Source of the DNA: Lujinxingia litoralis
GTDB lineage: Bacteria; Myxococcota_A; Bradymonadia; Bradymonadales; Bradymonadaceae
Length of the DNA stretch: 64,000 nt
NCBI RefSeq assembly: GCF_003260125.1
Contig: NZ_QHKO01000006.1
Location: forward strand, 124,001 to 188,000
Reading direction: 5' to 3'
This document shows positions 25,435-34,715 of the stretch, in pieces. The notes under the pieces are model-generated. The model searched no databases. It saw only the letters and a list, made by a program, of their open reading frames with translations, and was not told the DNA's origin. Position numbers and translations under genes: made by a program. Every line of letters begins with the position of its first letter. Within the stretch, counting starts at the first letter, position 1.

Positions 25435-26823
25435 TCACTTGCCCACGCAGAACTCCGAGAAAATGCGCTGCAGGATGTCGTCGGTGCGCACTTTTCCGGT
25501 GATGTCGCCCAGCGCGTCGAGGGCCTCGCGCAGATCGATGGCGATGAGCTCGTGTTCCATCTCCATATCCAGCGCCTGGCGGGCACGCCCCAGCGCCTCC
25601 AGGGCTCCCACCACGCCCTGCAGATGGCGGGCGCGGCTCAGCAGCACGCCTTCGCCACGGGTCAGCCCTTCGGCCAGCGCGGCCAGGGTGGCGATGAGCG
25701 CGTCGATGCCCTGAGGCACCGCCGCGCCCAGGGCGCAAGCGACGCGATGTTCAAAACGCTCGCAGAGGACGCGATCCTCATCGGTGCGCCCGTCTGGAAG
25801 ATCGATTTTGTTGAGGATCAGCACCACCGGGCGCGCTCGCTCACGATCGCGCTCCAGCGCCTGGCGCTCATCGGGCCGAAGCGGACGGCTGCGGTCGATG
25901 ACTCTCAACACCAGGTCGGCCTGCTCACCGAGTTCTCGGCTACGCTGAATGCCGATGGCTTCCACCCGATCTTCGGTCTCGCGCAGGCCGGCCGTATCGA
26001 TCAGTCGCAGTGCTGCTCCGCCCAGGTGGATCTCTTCTTCGAGAAAGTCGCGGGTGGTCCCCTCGATGTCGGTCACAATGGCGCGCTCGGTGCCGTGGAG
26101 CGCGTTGAAGAGGGTGGATTTTCCGGCGTTGGTCACCCCCAGGATGACCACGCGGATGCCCTCGCGCTGGCGGCGTCCCTGATCGAACTTCGCGCGCAAC
26201 GCTTGTAGCTCGGCGCTGGCCTCGTCGATCCGGCGGCCGATTTCATCGCGTTCGATCTGATAGACGTGCTCTTCGTGGCTGAAGTCGATCGCGGCCTCGA
26301 TCAGCACCGCGGCCACGGTGAGATGTTCGACGATGGCCCCGATCGCGTTGCCCAGGGAGCCCTGCAGGTGCTCCAGTGCCAGACGATGCGCGGTCTCGGT
26401 GGTGGCGTTGACCAGGTCGGCCACCGCCTCGGCCTGAGTGAGATCGAGGCGGCCGTTGAGAAAGGCGCGCTGAGTAAACTCGCCGGGTTCGGCGATGCGT
26501 GCACCCAACTCCAAAGCCCGGTCGAGCACCCGGCGCAGGATGATCGGCCCCCCGTGGCACTGCAACTCCACCACGTCTTCGCCGGTGTAGCTGCGGGGGC
26601 CGCGCATGATCACGGCCAGCGCCTCATCGATCAGTTCGCCCTCGCCATTATAAAGATGGCTCAGGCGCAGCAGGTGCGAGGGGTGCTCCCGAGGCCAGTC
26701 GGGCACCAGGCCTCGTAGCACGTCTTCGGCTCGGCCCCCGCTCACCCGCACAATACCCACGCCTCCGGAACCCGCCGGCGTGGCGATGGCGGCGATCGTC
26801 GGCGCCAGACTGCCCGTCATCAT
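25435..26823 (-). CDS. mnmE: tRNA uridine-5-carboxymethylaminomethyl modification GTPase MnmE
   Basis: 462 residues, normal length. It works with MnmG to modify U34 of certain tRNAs. The N-terminal folate domain begins TIAAIATPAGSGGVGIVRVSG; the helical domain holds an inserted GTPase with G1 GVTNAGKST, G3 DTAGLRETED and G4 LNKIDL; the C-terminus ends CVGK, matching the CxGK signature. It is the last gene of the rpmH-to-mnmE series. MnmG is not in this window. Confidence 0.97.
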   Translation of the reverse strand: MMTGSLAPTIAAIATPAGSGGVGIVRVSGGRAEDVLRGLVPDWPREHPSHLLRLSHLYNGEGELIDEALAVIMRGPRSYTGEDVVELQCHGGPIILRRVLDRALELGARIAEPGEFTQRAFLNGRLDLTQAEAVADLVNATTETAHRLALEHLQGSLGNAIGAIVEHLTVAAVLIEAAIDFSHEEHVYQIERDEIGRRIDEASAELQALRAKFDQGRRQREGIRVVILGVTNAGKSTLFNALHGTERAIVTDIEGTTRDFLEEEIHLGGAALRLIDTAGLRETEDRVEAIGIQRSRELGEQADLVLRVIDRSRPLRPDERQALERDRERARPVVLILNKIDLPDGRTDEDRVLCERFEHRVACALGAAVPQGIDALIATLAALAEGLTRGEGVLLSRARHLQGVVGALEALGRARQALDMEMEHELIAIDLREALDALGDITGKVRTDDILQRIFSEFCVGK

Positions 26824-26853
26824 ACACCTTTCGCTAGAGAGCCAGAGGCCGGG

Positions 26854-28038
26854 TCAGCTCGGATCGATCTTGAGCTTGCGGAAGATCCCGTGATCCGTGC
26901 TTTCGCTGTTGACGCCTTCCATGTCGCCGATGCGCTTGTGGATCACCCGACGGTCAAAGGCGCTCAGACCCGCCACCAGGATCGGATGCCCCACCTTCTT
27001 GGCGGCCTCGCCAAGGCGAGCGCCCACGTGGCTCAGGTGCGACTGGCGCTGTTGCTTGAAGCCGCCGATGTCGATCACAACCTGCGAGCGGGCTTCGCGT
27101 CCCAGCGATTCCGCCAGCAGGGTCTGCATCCCGGTAAGTACCCGCGGGGAGCGCTTGCTGCGCCCGATCATCACCTCGGTGTCGGCGCCGCTGACGTTGA
27201 AGATGTAGTTGTCGCCGTCGAAGCTGCCGGTGGCCGTGAGGTCGAGTTGCATCTTCTCAAAGAGCTCCCGAAGCCAGCTCTCTCCGCGGGCAATCACCGG
27301 GTCTTGGACCTGGCCACGTCGCGAGGCGGTAGGTTCTTCGGAGGGAGCGGCCTCTTTTTTGGACTTCTTGGCGCTCTTTTTAGGAGCCTTCTTCTCGGAG
27401 GTCTCCTCATCTTTCTTGGAAGCCTTCTTGGGCTTCTTCGCCTCTTTCTTGCGCTCTTTTTGGGCGTCGTCGTCGGCGAGCTCTTCGTCGTCGCTGTCCT
27501 TCTTCTGGGACTTTTTGGACTTCTTCGGAGCGCTCTCGTCTTCGTCTTTCTTGGAAGACTTTTTGGACTTCTTCGGAGCGCTCTCATCTTCGTCTTTCTT
27601 GGAAGACTTTTTGGACTTCTTCGGAGCGCTCTCATCTTCGTCTTTCTTGGAAGACTTCTTCGAGGAGGCTTTTTTCGCCTTTTTGGCCTCCTTCTCCTCA
27701 TCGTCCTTTTGAGCTGGCGCTCCCTGGGCCGCAGTGTCCTCCGCGCCCTCGCTCACCTCATCCTTTTTCTTGGAGCGAGTGCGGCGCGGCTTCTTCTCGG
27801 CCTTCTCTTTGGCCGGCGCCTCTTCAATGTCCTCGCTGACTTCTTCCTTTTTCTTGGAGCGGGAGCGGCGCGGCTTCTTCTCGGTGGCTTCTTCGACGGC
27901 GGTGGTGCTGGCGGCCGACGCAGCGGCCGGAGCCGAGCCTTCGTCGCTCACGGCGACTTTGCTGTCTTCGTCGAGCTTGCGGGCGCGGCGGCCCCGGGCG
28001 GAGCGGCGACCGCTTTTGGACTTCTGATCGTCAGCCAT
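26854..28038 (-). CDS. Jag/KhpB-like R3H-domain RNA-binding protein with long Lys-rich N-terminus
   Basis: ATG 28038 has AAGGA upstream; product 394 aa. The C-terminal ~150 residues hold a KH-like region and an R3H domain with the Arg/His pair in FDRRVIHKRIGDMEG, as in Jag proteins downstream of yidC. The N-terminal ~240 residues are almost only Lys, Ser, Glu, Asp and Ala, including three 16-residue copies of KKDEDESAPKKSKKSS. Typical Jag proteins have a short Jag_N domain instead, so this is an unusual replacement or expansion. Likely role: RNA binding linked to cell-envelope regulation. Confidence 0.88.
   Translation of the reverse strand: MADDQKSKSGRRSARGRRARKLDEDSKVAVSDEGSAPAAASAASTTAVEEATEKKPRRSRSKKKEEVSEDIEEAPAKEKAEKKPRRTRSKKKDEVSEGAEDTAAQGAPAQKDDEEKEAKKAKKASSKKSSKKDEDESAPKKSKKSSKKDEDESAPKKSKKSSKKDEDESAPKKSKKSQKKDSDDEELADDDAQKERKKEAKKPKKASKKDEETSEKKAPKKSAKKSKKEAAPSEEPTASRRGQVQDPVIARGESWLRELFEKMQLDLTATGSFDGDNYIFNVSGADTEVMIGRSKRSPRVLTGMQTLLAESLGREARSQVVIDIGGFKQQRQSHLSHVGARLGEAAKKVGHPILVAGLSAFDRRVIHKRIGDMEGVNSESTDHGIFRKLKIDPS
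27527..27670. repeat. 48-bp coding tandem repeat in the jag-like gene
   Basis: Three near-identical 48-bp units encode the 16-residue Lys/Asp/Ser repeat. Confidence 0.8.
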
Positions 28039-28105
28039 ATGCAACCATTCCTTTTCAATGAGGCCGCCCGATGCGGCCTGGAGCGTCGAGTGTCGATAAG
28101 GGGCG

Positions 28106-29800
28106 TCAGGCCGATGCGTCGGCTTCTTCGGCCGCCGCAAACTGCCGCTTGATCATGTACTGCTGAGCCAGACCCAGGATCAGGTTGAGCAGATAGTAGA
28201 GCACCAGACCCGCGGGCAAAAAGAGCATGAAGGCGGTGAACATGATCGGCATGATCTTCATCATGATCGCCATCTGCGGGTTGGCCTGCTCGACCATCGT
28301 GAGGCGCTGCTGGATGAACATCACCGCGCCCATCGCCAGCGGCAGCAGGAAGAGGGGATCGGGGGCCGAGAGGTCGGTGTACCACAGGAAGTCGGCCTGA
28401 TAGAGCTCAACCGAGTTGTAGATCATGACGAAGAGCCCGTAGAGGATGGGCATCTGCAGGAGCATCGGCAGGCAGCCCAGGGGGCTGACGTTATGCTCGC
28501 GGAAGACCTTCATGGTCTCTTCGCTCAGGCGCTGCTGATCGTTTTCGTACTTCTCGCGAATCTCTTTGATCAGCGGCTGAATCTGCTTCATGCGTTCGGC
28601 GCTGACGTAAGCCTTCTGGGTCAGCGGCCAGCTCACCAGCTTGATGAGCAGGGTGAGCAGAATGATGGCGATGCCCCAGTTGCCGGTGAACCCGAAGAAG
28701 AGCACCAGGAGCGCGCGCAGCGGGCGAGCCAGCACGGTCAACAGGCCGTAGTCGACGCTCTCTTCCAGGCGGTAGCCGGTGTCTTTGAGCACGCCGTAAT
28801 CTTTGGGGCCCATGTAGAGCAGGTTGCTGGCGACGTAGCGCTCGTTGGGCGCGATCGAGAAGCCTTCATAGGTCAGGTTGGTGCGCAGGTAGTCACCATC
28901 GAGGCGTTCAAAGACGCAGGCCTCGGCGCCGGACTCCGGGATGGTCGCGATCAGGAAGTAGCGGGTGTCGGTGCCGGCCCACATCGTCGGGACCTGGCTA
29001 AAGGTGGTGGTCTCTTCGAGCTGCTCAAAGAGGGTGCGCTCAATGTCATCGCTGGTGCGGCAGACCGCCTCCAGCTGGTCGGGACGGAAGTCCAGAAAGT
29101 TCGACTTGCGGTCGGGATCATCCTTGTTGATGACGTCGACGAGCAAGGTGTCGATCAGGCGCACGTCCTTGAGGCGGTTGTGCACCACCACGTCGAAGTC
29201 TACGACGTAGGGCTTATCAGCCACCATTTCGTAGACCTTGTCGATGCTGAAGCGCCCGCGCGGATCGGTGTAGCGGTAGGTGAGCTTGGAGTAGGTTTTG
29301 CCGTCTTCGTTAAGCTCACTGAGGTCTTCGATGACCTGGTAGCCGGCATCCGGAGCGACTTCGACGTTCTCGGCCTTGAAGCGCACGGTGAAGGGGTAGG
29401 CCGGGGCGTCGGCATCCAGCGAACGCAAGAGATCGCCGCCCTCATTGGCGTACTGCTCCGGTGCGGTCACTTTGATGTCGGTGGCGACCGCGCCCTGGTT
29501 GTTCAGGGTCACGCTGAGGCTGTCGGAGGCCAGTACATCGATGCGCTCCTCGACCTCCACGGCTTCGACCGGAGCTTCTTCGGCCTGCGCCTGCGCTTGC
29601 GCTTGCGCGTCGGGGGCGACCTCATTGGCAGCGGGTTGTGTGCCCGGTGCGGAGTCATCCGAGGCGGCTTGGCCCTCTTCGGCGACCACCGCGCCTTCCT
29701 CAGGCACCGGCGCTTCGGTGCCCAGGCCCATGACGGCCTGCCAGATGATAAAGACGACGGTGATCAGGCTCATCGCCAGGATAAAGCGTTTTTGTTCCAT
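28106..29800 (-). CDS. yidC: Membrane protein insertase YidC
   Basis: 564 residues from ATG 29800 (the frame extends upstream without support). The N-terminal TM helix (FILAMSLITVVFIIWQAVMG) is followed by an acidic Ala/Gln/Glu linker, the periplasmic beta-supersandwich and the conserved insertase TM core (LLTLLIKLVSWPLTQKAYVS, GCLPMLLQMPILYGLFVMIY). The length and the large P1 domain are of the Gram-negative type. It lies in the conserved series rnpA-yidD-yidC-jag. Confidence 0.97.
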   Translation of the reverse strand: MEQKRFILAMSLITVVFIIWQAVMGLGTEAPVPEEGAVVAEEGQAASDDSAPGTQPAANEVAPDAQAQAQAQAEEAPVEAVEVEERIDVLASDSLSVTLNNQGAVATDIKVTAPEQYANEGGDLLRSLDADAPAYPFTVRFKAENVEVAPDAGYQVIEDLSELNEDGKTYSKLTYRYTDPRGRFSIDKVYEMVADKPYVVDFDVVVHNRLKDVRLIDTLLVDVINKDDPDRKSNFLDFRPDQLEAVCRTSDDIERTLFEQLEETTTFSQVPTMWAGTDTRYFLIATIPESGAEACVFERLDGDYLRTNLTYEGFSIAPNERYVASNLLYMGPKDYGVLKDTGYRLEESVDYGLLTVLARPLRALLVLFFGFTGNWGIAIILLTLLIKLVSWPLTQKAYVSAERMKQIQPLIKEIREKYENDQQRLSEETMKVFREHNVSPLGCLPMLLQMPILYGLFVMIYNSVELYQADFLWYTDLSAPDPLFLLPLAMGAVMFIQQRLTMVEQANPQMAIMMKIMPIMFTAFMLFLPAGLVLYYLLNLILGLAQQYMIKRQFAAAEEADASA

Positions 29801-29868
29801 CGCGCGTTCGCTCTTTGGGGCCCGGGGCGGCCGTTCGAGGCGCCGCATCCGATCCTTGATTCAGGAGA

Positions 29869-30177
29869 TCAGGGGACGGGGTCGTAGCCGCCCGGGCTCA
29901 GGGGATGGCAGCGCAGCAGGCGTTTGAGGCCCAGGAAGCCGCCTTTAAAGAAGCCATAGCGCCGTAGCGCCTCCATCATGTAGGAGGAGCAGGTCGGAGA
30001 GTAACGGCACATCGGCGGAAGCAGAGGGGAGAGGGCCCGCTGATAAAGGCGCACAAAGCCCATCCCCATCCTGGCCAGGGGGCTGGTACGCACCGGGAGT
30101 TGCGCGTCGTCGACGGACTCGTCGACGTCGGGCAAGGTGCGATCCCCGGACTCGGATGTGGCGTGCTTGTGGCACAT
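29869..30177 (-). CDS. yidD: Membrane protein insertion efficiency factor YidD
   Basis: 102 residues; conserved core [39 protein letters not shown] and [17 protein letters not shown]. It has a ~30-residue polar N-terminal extension. The start codon overlaps the rnpA stop by one base, so translation is coupled. Confidence 0.96.
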   Translation of the reverse strand: MCHKHATSESGDRTLPDVDESVDDAQLPVRTSPLARMGMGFVRLYQRALSPLLPPMCRYSPTCSSYMMEALRRYGFFKGGFLGLKRLLRCHPLSPGGYDPVP

Positions 30178-30611
30178 CAGCGACGCTCTCCTCGGGGGCG
30201 ACGCGGCCGTTGCGCTCGCGCCACCGTTTGGAGCAGGTCGGCGACCAGTTCGTCGAAAGGAGGATGGTCGCTGCCCGCTTTGACGATAATCACCGTGTCG
30301 TGATGGTTGCCAAATTGGGACTTGTTGCGGCGAAAGATCTCGCGCAGCCGCCGTTTCCAGCGGTTGCGACAGACGGCGTTGCCGACCTTTTTGCTCACGG
30401 TCGCCCCCAGACGGGGATGACCCAGGGCGTTGGGAGCGCTATACACCACCACCCAACGCCCTTCATGGCGACGACCTCGCCGGCGAGTGCGCAAAAAGTC
30501 GGAGCGCTTCAAGAGACGCTCCGACTTTCGCAGCCGCTGGTCCGATCTCGGCCCTCCTGGGGCAGTCGTGCCTTCGTTAGAGGGTGCGATCAATGCGGTC
30601 ACTGGCTTCAA
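30177..30611 (-). CDS. rnpA: Ribonuclease P protein component
   Basis: Protein subunit of RNase P, which matures tRNA 5' ends. It shows [20 protein letters not shown] and the RNR signature [19 protein letters not shown]. The start gives a 144-residue protein with a short N-terminal extension and lies 11 bp after the rpmH stop. Confidence 0.95.
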   Translation of the reverse strand: MKPVTALIAPSNEGTTAPGGPRSDQRLRKSERLLKRSDFLRTRRRGRRHEGRWVVVYSAPNALGHPRLGATVSKKVGNAVCRNRWKRRLREIFRRNKSQFGNHHDTVIIVKAGSDHPPFDELVADLLQTVARAQRPRRPRGERR

Positions 30612-30622
30612 GGTCGCTCAGC

Positions 30623-30775
30623 TTACTTCTTGTGCTTCGTCACGGCGAGGTTGGTGCGGCCGCGCGAGCGACGGCGCTTGACGATGAGGCGACCGCCGAC
30701 GGTTTTCATCCGCTTGCGGAAACCGTGAGTACGACGACGCTTAACTTTGCTCGGCTGGTAGGTACGCTTCGACAT
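30623..30775 (-). CDS. rpmH: Ribosomal protein bL34
   Basis: 50 residues translated by hand from ATG 30775: [20 protein letters not shown] at the start, [20 protein letters not shown] in the middle and VTKHKK at the end. It is very basic and diagnostic for bL34, and it heads the rnpA-yidD-yidC operon. Confidence 0.97.
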   Translation of the reverse strand: MSKRTYQPSKVKRRRTHGFRKRMKTVGGRLIVKRRRSRGRTNLAVTKHKK

Positions 30776-31002
30776 TTTAGACCTCAAGTGTTCAATGTAT
30801 GTGGTGCACAGGTTCTCAATGCTACGATTTAAAGGCGCCGCAGGGCCGCATCACCAGGGGTGTTTGAGGCAAGGGCGCGAGCGCAGCGTCGGTCCCCATT
30901 TTTGGCCGGGGACCAGAGCGCGGCAACTAAACATCACCGATGGCCTAAAGTCAAGCTGGCCTTGGGTTGTCGGCGAGGTTGAGTGGCGAGGCGATCGCCA
31001 CC

Positions 31003-32430
31003 TCAGCGGAGGAGGAGCGCCTCAAGCTCGGCAATGGCGGCGGCGAACTCATTGTTGCCCGTTTCCACCAGGTCTTCGATTTTTCGGAAGGCCGTGAGCA
31101 CGGTGGTGTGATCCTTACCGCCGAACTTCCGACCAAGCTCCGGATAGGACTCACCGGTATGCTTGCGGCTTAAGTACATGGCCATCTGGCGCGGCTCGCT
31201 GATCGCGCGGGTGCGCCGGCTTCCCTTGATGTCGGAGGCCTTCAGATCGAAGTGCGAGGCGACCGTGCGGATGATCTGCTCGACGTTGAGGCTGCGTTCA
31301 TGCTGGATGTTCATCCGCTTGAGCAGCTGGCGCGCCAGATCGGTGTTCAACGGCTGATTCATCAGCTGGGCCTGCGCGACCATACGCAGGAGGGTTCCCT
31401 CCAACTCCCGCACGTTGCTGCGGATCGAGGTCGCCAGCAGCATGGTCACATCTTTGCCCAGCTCCAGATCGCTGTCTTCGGCCTTCTTTTCGAGGATCGC
31501 CACCCGCGTCTCGATCTCCGGGGGCTGGATATCGGCGATCAGACCCCAGGCAAAGCGGCTGGCCAGACGCTCCTCAATCCCCGGAAGCTCCTGCGGGGTC
31601 TTGTCGGAGGTCATCACGATCTGCTTGCCGCTCTGATAGAGCGCATTAAAGGTGTGAAAGAACTCCTCCTGGGTGGAGTCCTTGCCGCCGATGAACTGAA
31701 TGTCGTCGATCAGGAGGAGATCGCAGTCGTGGCGGAACTGGTTGCGGAACTCGGCCATCGTCTTCTGGCGCAGGCTCTGAATGAGCTGGTTCATGAAGAC
31801 CTCGGCCGAGAGGTACTTGACGCGCGTGGCCGGATTGCGACGCAGCATCTCAATACCCACCGCCTGCAGCAGGTGAGTCTTGCCCAGGCCCACGCCCCCG
31901 AAGATGAAGAGCGGGTTGTAGGTCTGACCGCTGCCCGAGGCCACGGCCTGACAGGCCGCGTGGGTGAACTGGTTGGAGGAGCCGACGACGAACTCGTCGA
32001 AGGTGTAGCGGGGGTTCATGCCCGCCGCGCTCACCAGGGCGTCGAGATCAGCCGGAGCCGAGATCTCCAGGCTATCGAAGTCGAAGAGTGCGGTCTGAGC
32101 GCCGGATTCGTCGAGTCGAGCCGAACGGGCGGCCATCGGCTCCAGATCGACGTCGATGTTTTCGACTTCTTCACCTTCGAGACCATCGCCGTCGAGGATC
32201 TCGATCTCCAGGCGCTGGCCCGCGGCGTGCTCGATCGCCTCCTCGATCAGGTCGAGGTAGTTGTCACGCACCCAGATGCGCACGAAGGGATCGTCAGCCA
32301 GCAGAGTTAACTTCGCGTCGCTGCACTCATAGGGGCGCAACTTCTTGAACCAGTTCTCAATGTTCTCTTCATTGAGCTGGGTCTGAAGTTCGAGCAGGGC
32401 GGCGTTCCAGATTTCTTGCATGGATGGCAT
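31003..32430 (-). CDS. dnaA: Chromosomal replication initiator DnaA
   Basis: AAA+ initiator that binds DnaA boxes at oriC. The N-terminal domain is MQEIWNAALLELQTQLNEEN. Walker A is FGGVGLGKTHLLQA, Walker B is LLLIDDIQFIGGKD, and the C-terminal box-binding domain has SDIKGSRRTRAISEPRQMAM and GGKDHTTVLTAFRKIE. The frame is open to a GTG at 32463; starts at 32430 (MPSMQEIW) and 32421 fit the family N-terminus better, though none has a strong ribosome binding site. About 475 residues. Confidence 0.96.
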   Translation of the reverse strand: MPSMQEIWNAALLELQTQLNEENIENWFKKLRPYECSDAKLTLLADDPFVRIWVRDNYLDLIEEAIEHAAGQRLEIEILDGDGLEGEEVENIDVDLEPMAARSARLDESGAQTALFDFDSLEISAPADLDALVSAAGMNPRYTFDEFVVGSSNQFTHAACQAVASGSGQTYNPLFIFGGVGLGKTHLLQAVGIEMLRRNPATRVKYLSAEVFMNQLIQSLRQKTMAEFRNQFRHDCDLLLIDDIQFIGGKDSTQEEFFHTFNALYQSGKQIVMTSDKTPQELPGIEERLASRFAWGLIADIQPPEIETRVAILEKKAEDSDLELGKDVTMLLATSIRSNVRELEGTLLRMVAQAQLMNQPLNTDLARQLLKRMNIQHERSLNVEQIIRTVASHFDLKASDIKGSRRTRAISEPRQMAMYLSRKHTGESYPELGRKFGGKDHTTVLTAFRKIEDLVETGNNEFAAAIAELEALLLR

Positions 32431-32699
32431 CGCTTGCAGGCAGAAGAAGTCGAAATACATCACTTAAGTACAGCGGCAATCGCAGGTGAGACAGATGCCT
32501 CGCCAGGGGCGGCTCCGCTCAGGCTCAACCTTCACGAGGAACCGCCTCCCGAACGTCAATCTCAGAGGTCCCCGGATGGGGCCTCCGAACTCGCCCGGGC
32601 CCTACAGGTTATGGGGGATGGGCCTGACAAAGGGAAGTTCATTCTGGGCGAGGAGCCCCTGCGGAGAGGGGTTATGACGCGGCGCGGCTAGCAGGGAAG

Positions 32700-32950
32700 C
32701 GGACTTTGAAATCTGGGGAGAAGTTTTCCACAGAGCTGTGGAAAAAAATAATTTGATACGTGTTTTTACCGGGAAGGCGATCGAATGAAAAATTTGCACC
32801 CGGTGAAAAGCACATAAGTTTCAGGGGGTTATCCTGTGGAAAACGCCGACCTGTGCGGGATGGTCGGTGGCGATCGCCGGGCGATCACGATCGGTAGGTC
32901 AGAGATCGCTCCGGGATCGCCCTGTGAAAAGATCTGTGGAAAACCCTGGG
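32700..32950. other. oriC: Chromosomal replication origin region (oriC)
   Basis: Upstream of dnaA there are four exact TTTTCCACA 9-mers (one base from the TTATCCACA DnaA box) on both strands: 32724-32732, 32737-32745 (inverted pair), 32835-32843 and 32935-32943, plus a partial TTATCC beside the third. An AT-rich stretch lies between about 32740 and 32825. The rest of the gap 32431-32968 shows no gene. Confidence 0.85.
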
Positions 32951-32968
32951 GAGAGCGCGGAAGGGGGG

Positions 32969-33619
32969 TCAGGCCGAGCCCGAACGCGCCATCATGAGGA
33001 AGGCTGCCGGGTCGACGCCGAGCTCGGCGAGGGACTCCTCCCACTGAGCTCCCGGCCGCGGATGGAAGAAGCTGTGAGGGGCAAAGTCGAGCATCAGCCA
33101 GGAGCCTTCTTCGATCTCCTCTTCGAGTTGTCCGGGCCCCCAACCGGCGTAGCCGATGAAGGGACGGTAGCGCCCGGGCTGCAGCCCCTGGGCAAAGCCC
33201 TCGATGATCTCGCCACTGGCCGCCAGGTACCAGCCCTCCATAAAGGTGAGTTCTCCCTCATCGCCCTGGCGCATCCGGCGCAGGTGACGTCGTCGCTCTG
33301 CCTGGTCGGCATCGATTCCCTCCAGGCGCTGGTAAATCACCCAGAGTTGCTCAATACGCACCGGACCGCCGAAGTAGACCGGCATCTCAAAGCTCTCCGG
33401 GGTCAGGCGGCGTGCGATGTCTTCATTGACGCTCTGGATGAGCGATCCGAAGTCGATCTCCAGCGGTTTGTTGACGATAAAGCCCATCGCGCCCTCCTGA
33501 TCGTGATGGACCATGGCGACGATCGCCCGTTCAAAGGGGGATCCGTCCAGACGCGGCGACGCGATCAGAAAGCCGGGCGCCGAGGAGCGCGGTAAAGTAG
33601 GAACGGGCGGCTCGGACAT
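32969..33619 (-). CDS. YqgE/AlgH family protein
   Basis: 216 residues from ATG 33619, preceded by GGGAG. It matches the DUF179 family: PGFLIASPRLDGSPFERAIV, GAMGFIVNKPLE, YFGGPV and GYAGWGPGQLEEEIEEGSWL. The biochemical function of the family is not settled. It is separated from dnaA by oriC. Confidence 0.93.
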   Translation of the reverse strand: MSEPPVPTLPRSSAPGFLIASPRLDGSPFERAIVAMVHHDQEGAMGFIVNKPLEIDFGSLIQSVNEDIARRLTPESFEMPVYFGGPVRIEQLWVIYQRLEGIDADQAERRRHLRRMRQGDEGELTFMEGWYLAASGEIIEGFAQGLQPGRYRPFIGYAGWGPGQLEEEIEEGSWLMLDFAPHSFFHPRPGAQWEESLAELGVDPAAFLMMARSGSA

Positions 33620-33844
33620 GGTGTGACTCCCGGCGAAGAGGTGATGGCAGCGCGAGGCCCGGATCGACGTGCGTGCGATCCGAGAAGATCCCCCGATTGG
33701 ATGCAGTATCGCGGGAGGTGGCTCCCATGGCGAGTAGCGTCGGTGACCCGCGCCTAAAGCTAGACCAGCGCCCCAAAAGTCAACGGGTTGTCCGGCCGAA
33801 GGAGCCGACGAGGTTAAAAAGATGCAGTTGGATGCAAGAATGTC

Positions 33845-33873
33845 TTGACAACCTACAGGAGGCTCATTAATGT
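33845..33873 (+). promoter_or_regulatory. Sigma-70-type promoter for the tRNA cluster
   Basis: TTGACA at 33845 and TAATGT at 33868 are separated by exactly 17 bp, about 44 bp upstream of tRNA-His. Confidence 0.75.
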
Positions 33874-33916
33874 CCCGGCCTGTTCGACGCCACCCGCACA
33901 GGGAGGCCAGAGCACG

Positions 33917-33990
33917 GTGGGCATAGCTCAGTTGGTTAGAGCGCTGGCTTGTGGTGCCAGAGGTCGCGGGTTCAAATCCCGTTGCCCACC
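33917..33990 (+). tRNA. tRNA-His (GTG)
   Basis: Cloverleaf with acceptor GTGGGCA/TGCCCAC, T-loop GGTTCAAATCC and anticodon GTG. A G at 33916 can be the -1 guanosine pairing with the C at 33990. No encoded CCA. Confidence 0.97.
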
Positions 33991-34015
33991 CTGGAAGTAG
34001 ATTCCGCACAAAGTA

Positions 34016-34049
34016 CGCCTCATCAGCCTGCGCATGATGAGGCGTTTTT
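34016..34049 (+). terminator. Rho-independent terminator after tRNA-His
   Basis: CGCCTCATCA pairs perfectly with TGATGAGGCG around a 9-base loop, followed by TTTTT. Confidence 0.88.
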
Positions 34050-34148
34050 GTTGGGATCGAATCGGACAAAAAAGTGTCAGAAAACACTTGAACGTCCGGG
34101 GAGGGGGTGGCATAAGACCCTCCGCTTCGCGGTTCGCACTGCGAGACA

Positions 34149-34222
<74 letters not shown>

Positions 34223-34260
34223 TGAAACACCCCGCAGCAAAGGTCATCGTTGTTGCATCC

Positions 34261-34333
34261 GGGCCAGTAGCTCAATCGGTAGAGCATCGGACTCTTAATC
34301 CGCAGGTTGAAGGTTCGATTCCTTCCTGGCCCA
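34261..34333 (+). tRNA. tRNA-Lys (CTT)
   Basis: Acceptor GGGCCAG/CTGGCCC, anticodon loop CTCTTAA with anticodon CTT, 38 bp after tRNA-Arg and probably co-transcribed with it. Confidence 0.96.
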
Positions 34334-34382
34334 TAAAGATAGTCAGCACAGCGCCGCGGGCGCTGTCTGCGATGACGGCCAA

Positions 34383-34416
34383 AGCCGGGTCGAGGCGTCT
34401 GCCCGGCTCGGCTTTT
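34383..34416 (+). terminator. Probable terminator after tRNA-Lys
   Basis: AGCCGGG pairs with CCCGGCT, followed a few bases later by a T4 run. Weaker than the others. Confidence 0.5.
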
Positions 34417-34443
34417 GTCATATTTGAGCCCGAAGGCTCGTTG

Positions 34444-34525
<82 letters not shown>

Positions 34526-34715
34526 TGGAGGCCGGCCAGAAGATGTGTTGAGCCGGTGTCTCTACTCTAAAGACGAACGTGCGCCTGGAAGCATCGAGGG
34601 CGCGCGCGAGCACATCCCGGTGTGTGGCCACGAGTAAGGGTCGCGCGCCCCGAACATCACGCCGGCCGGGCATAGAGCTCTGGGGCCGGTTGCACTGCTT
34701 AAGGAGAGCAAGCCG

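Noticed and set aside
33868..33930. Short gene starting at the ATG after AGGAGG upstream of tRNA-His
   Set aside because: The frame is under 20 codons, overlaps the -10 element and runs into the tRNA.
34095..34113. Dispersed repeat upstream of tRNA-Arg
   Set aside because: CCGGGGA differs from the core and the gap to CAT is eight bases; at best a decayed copy.
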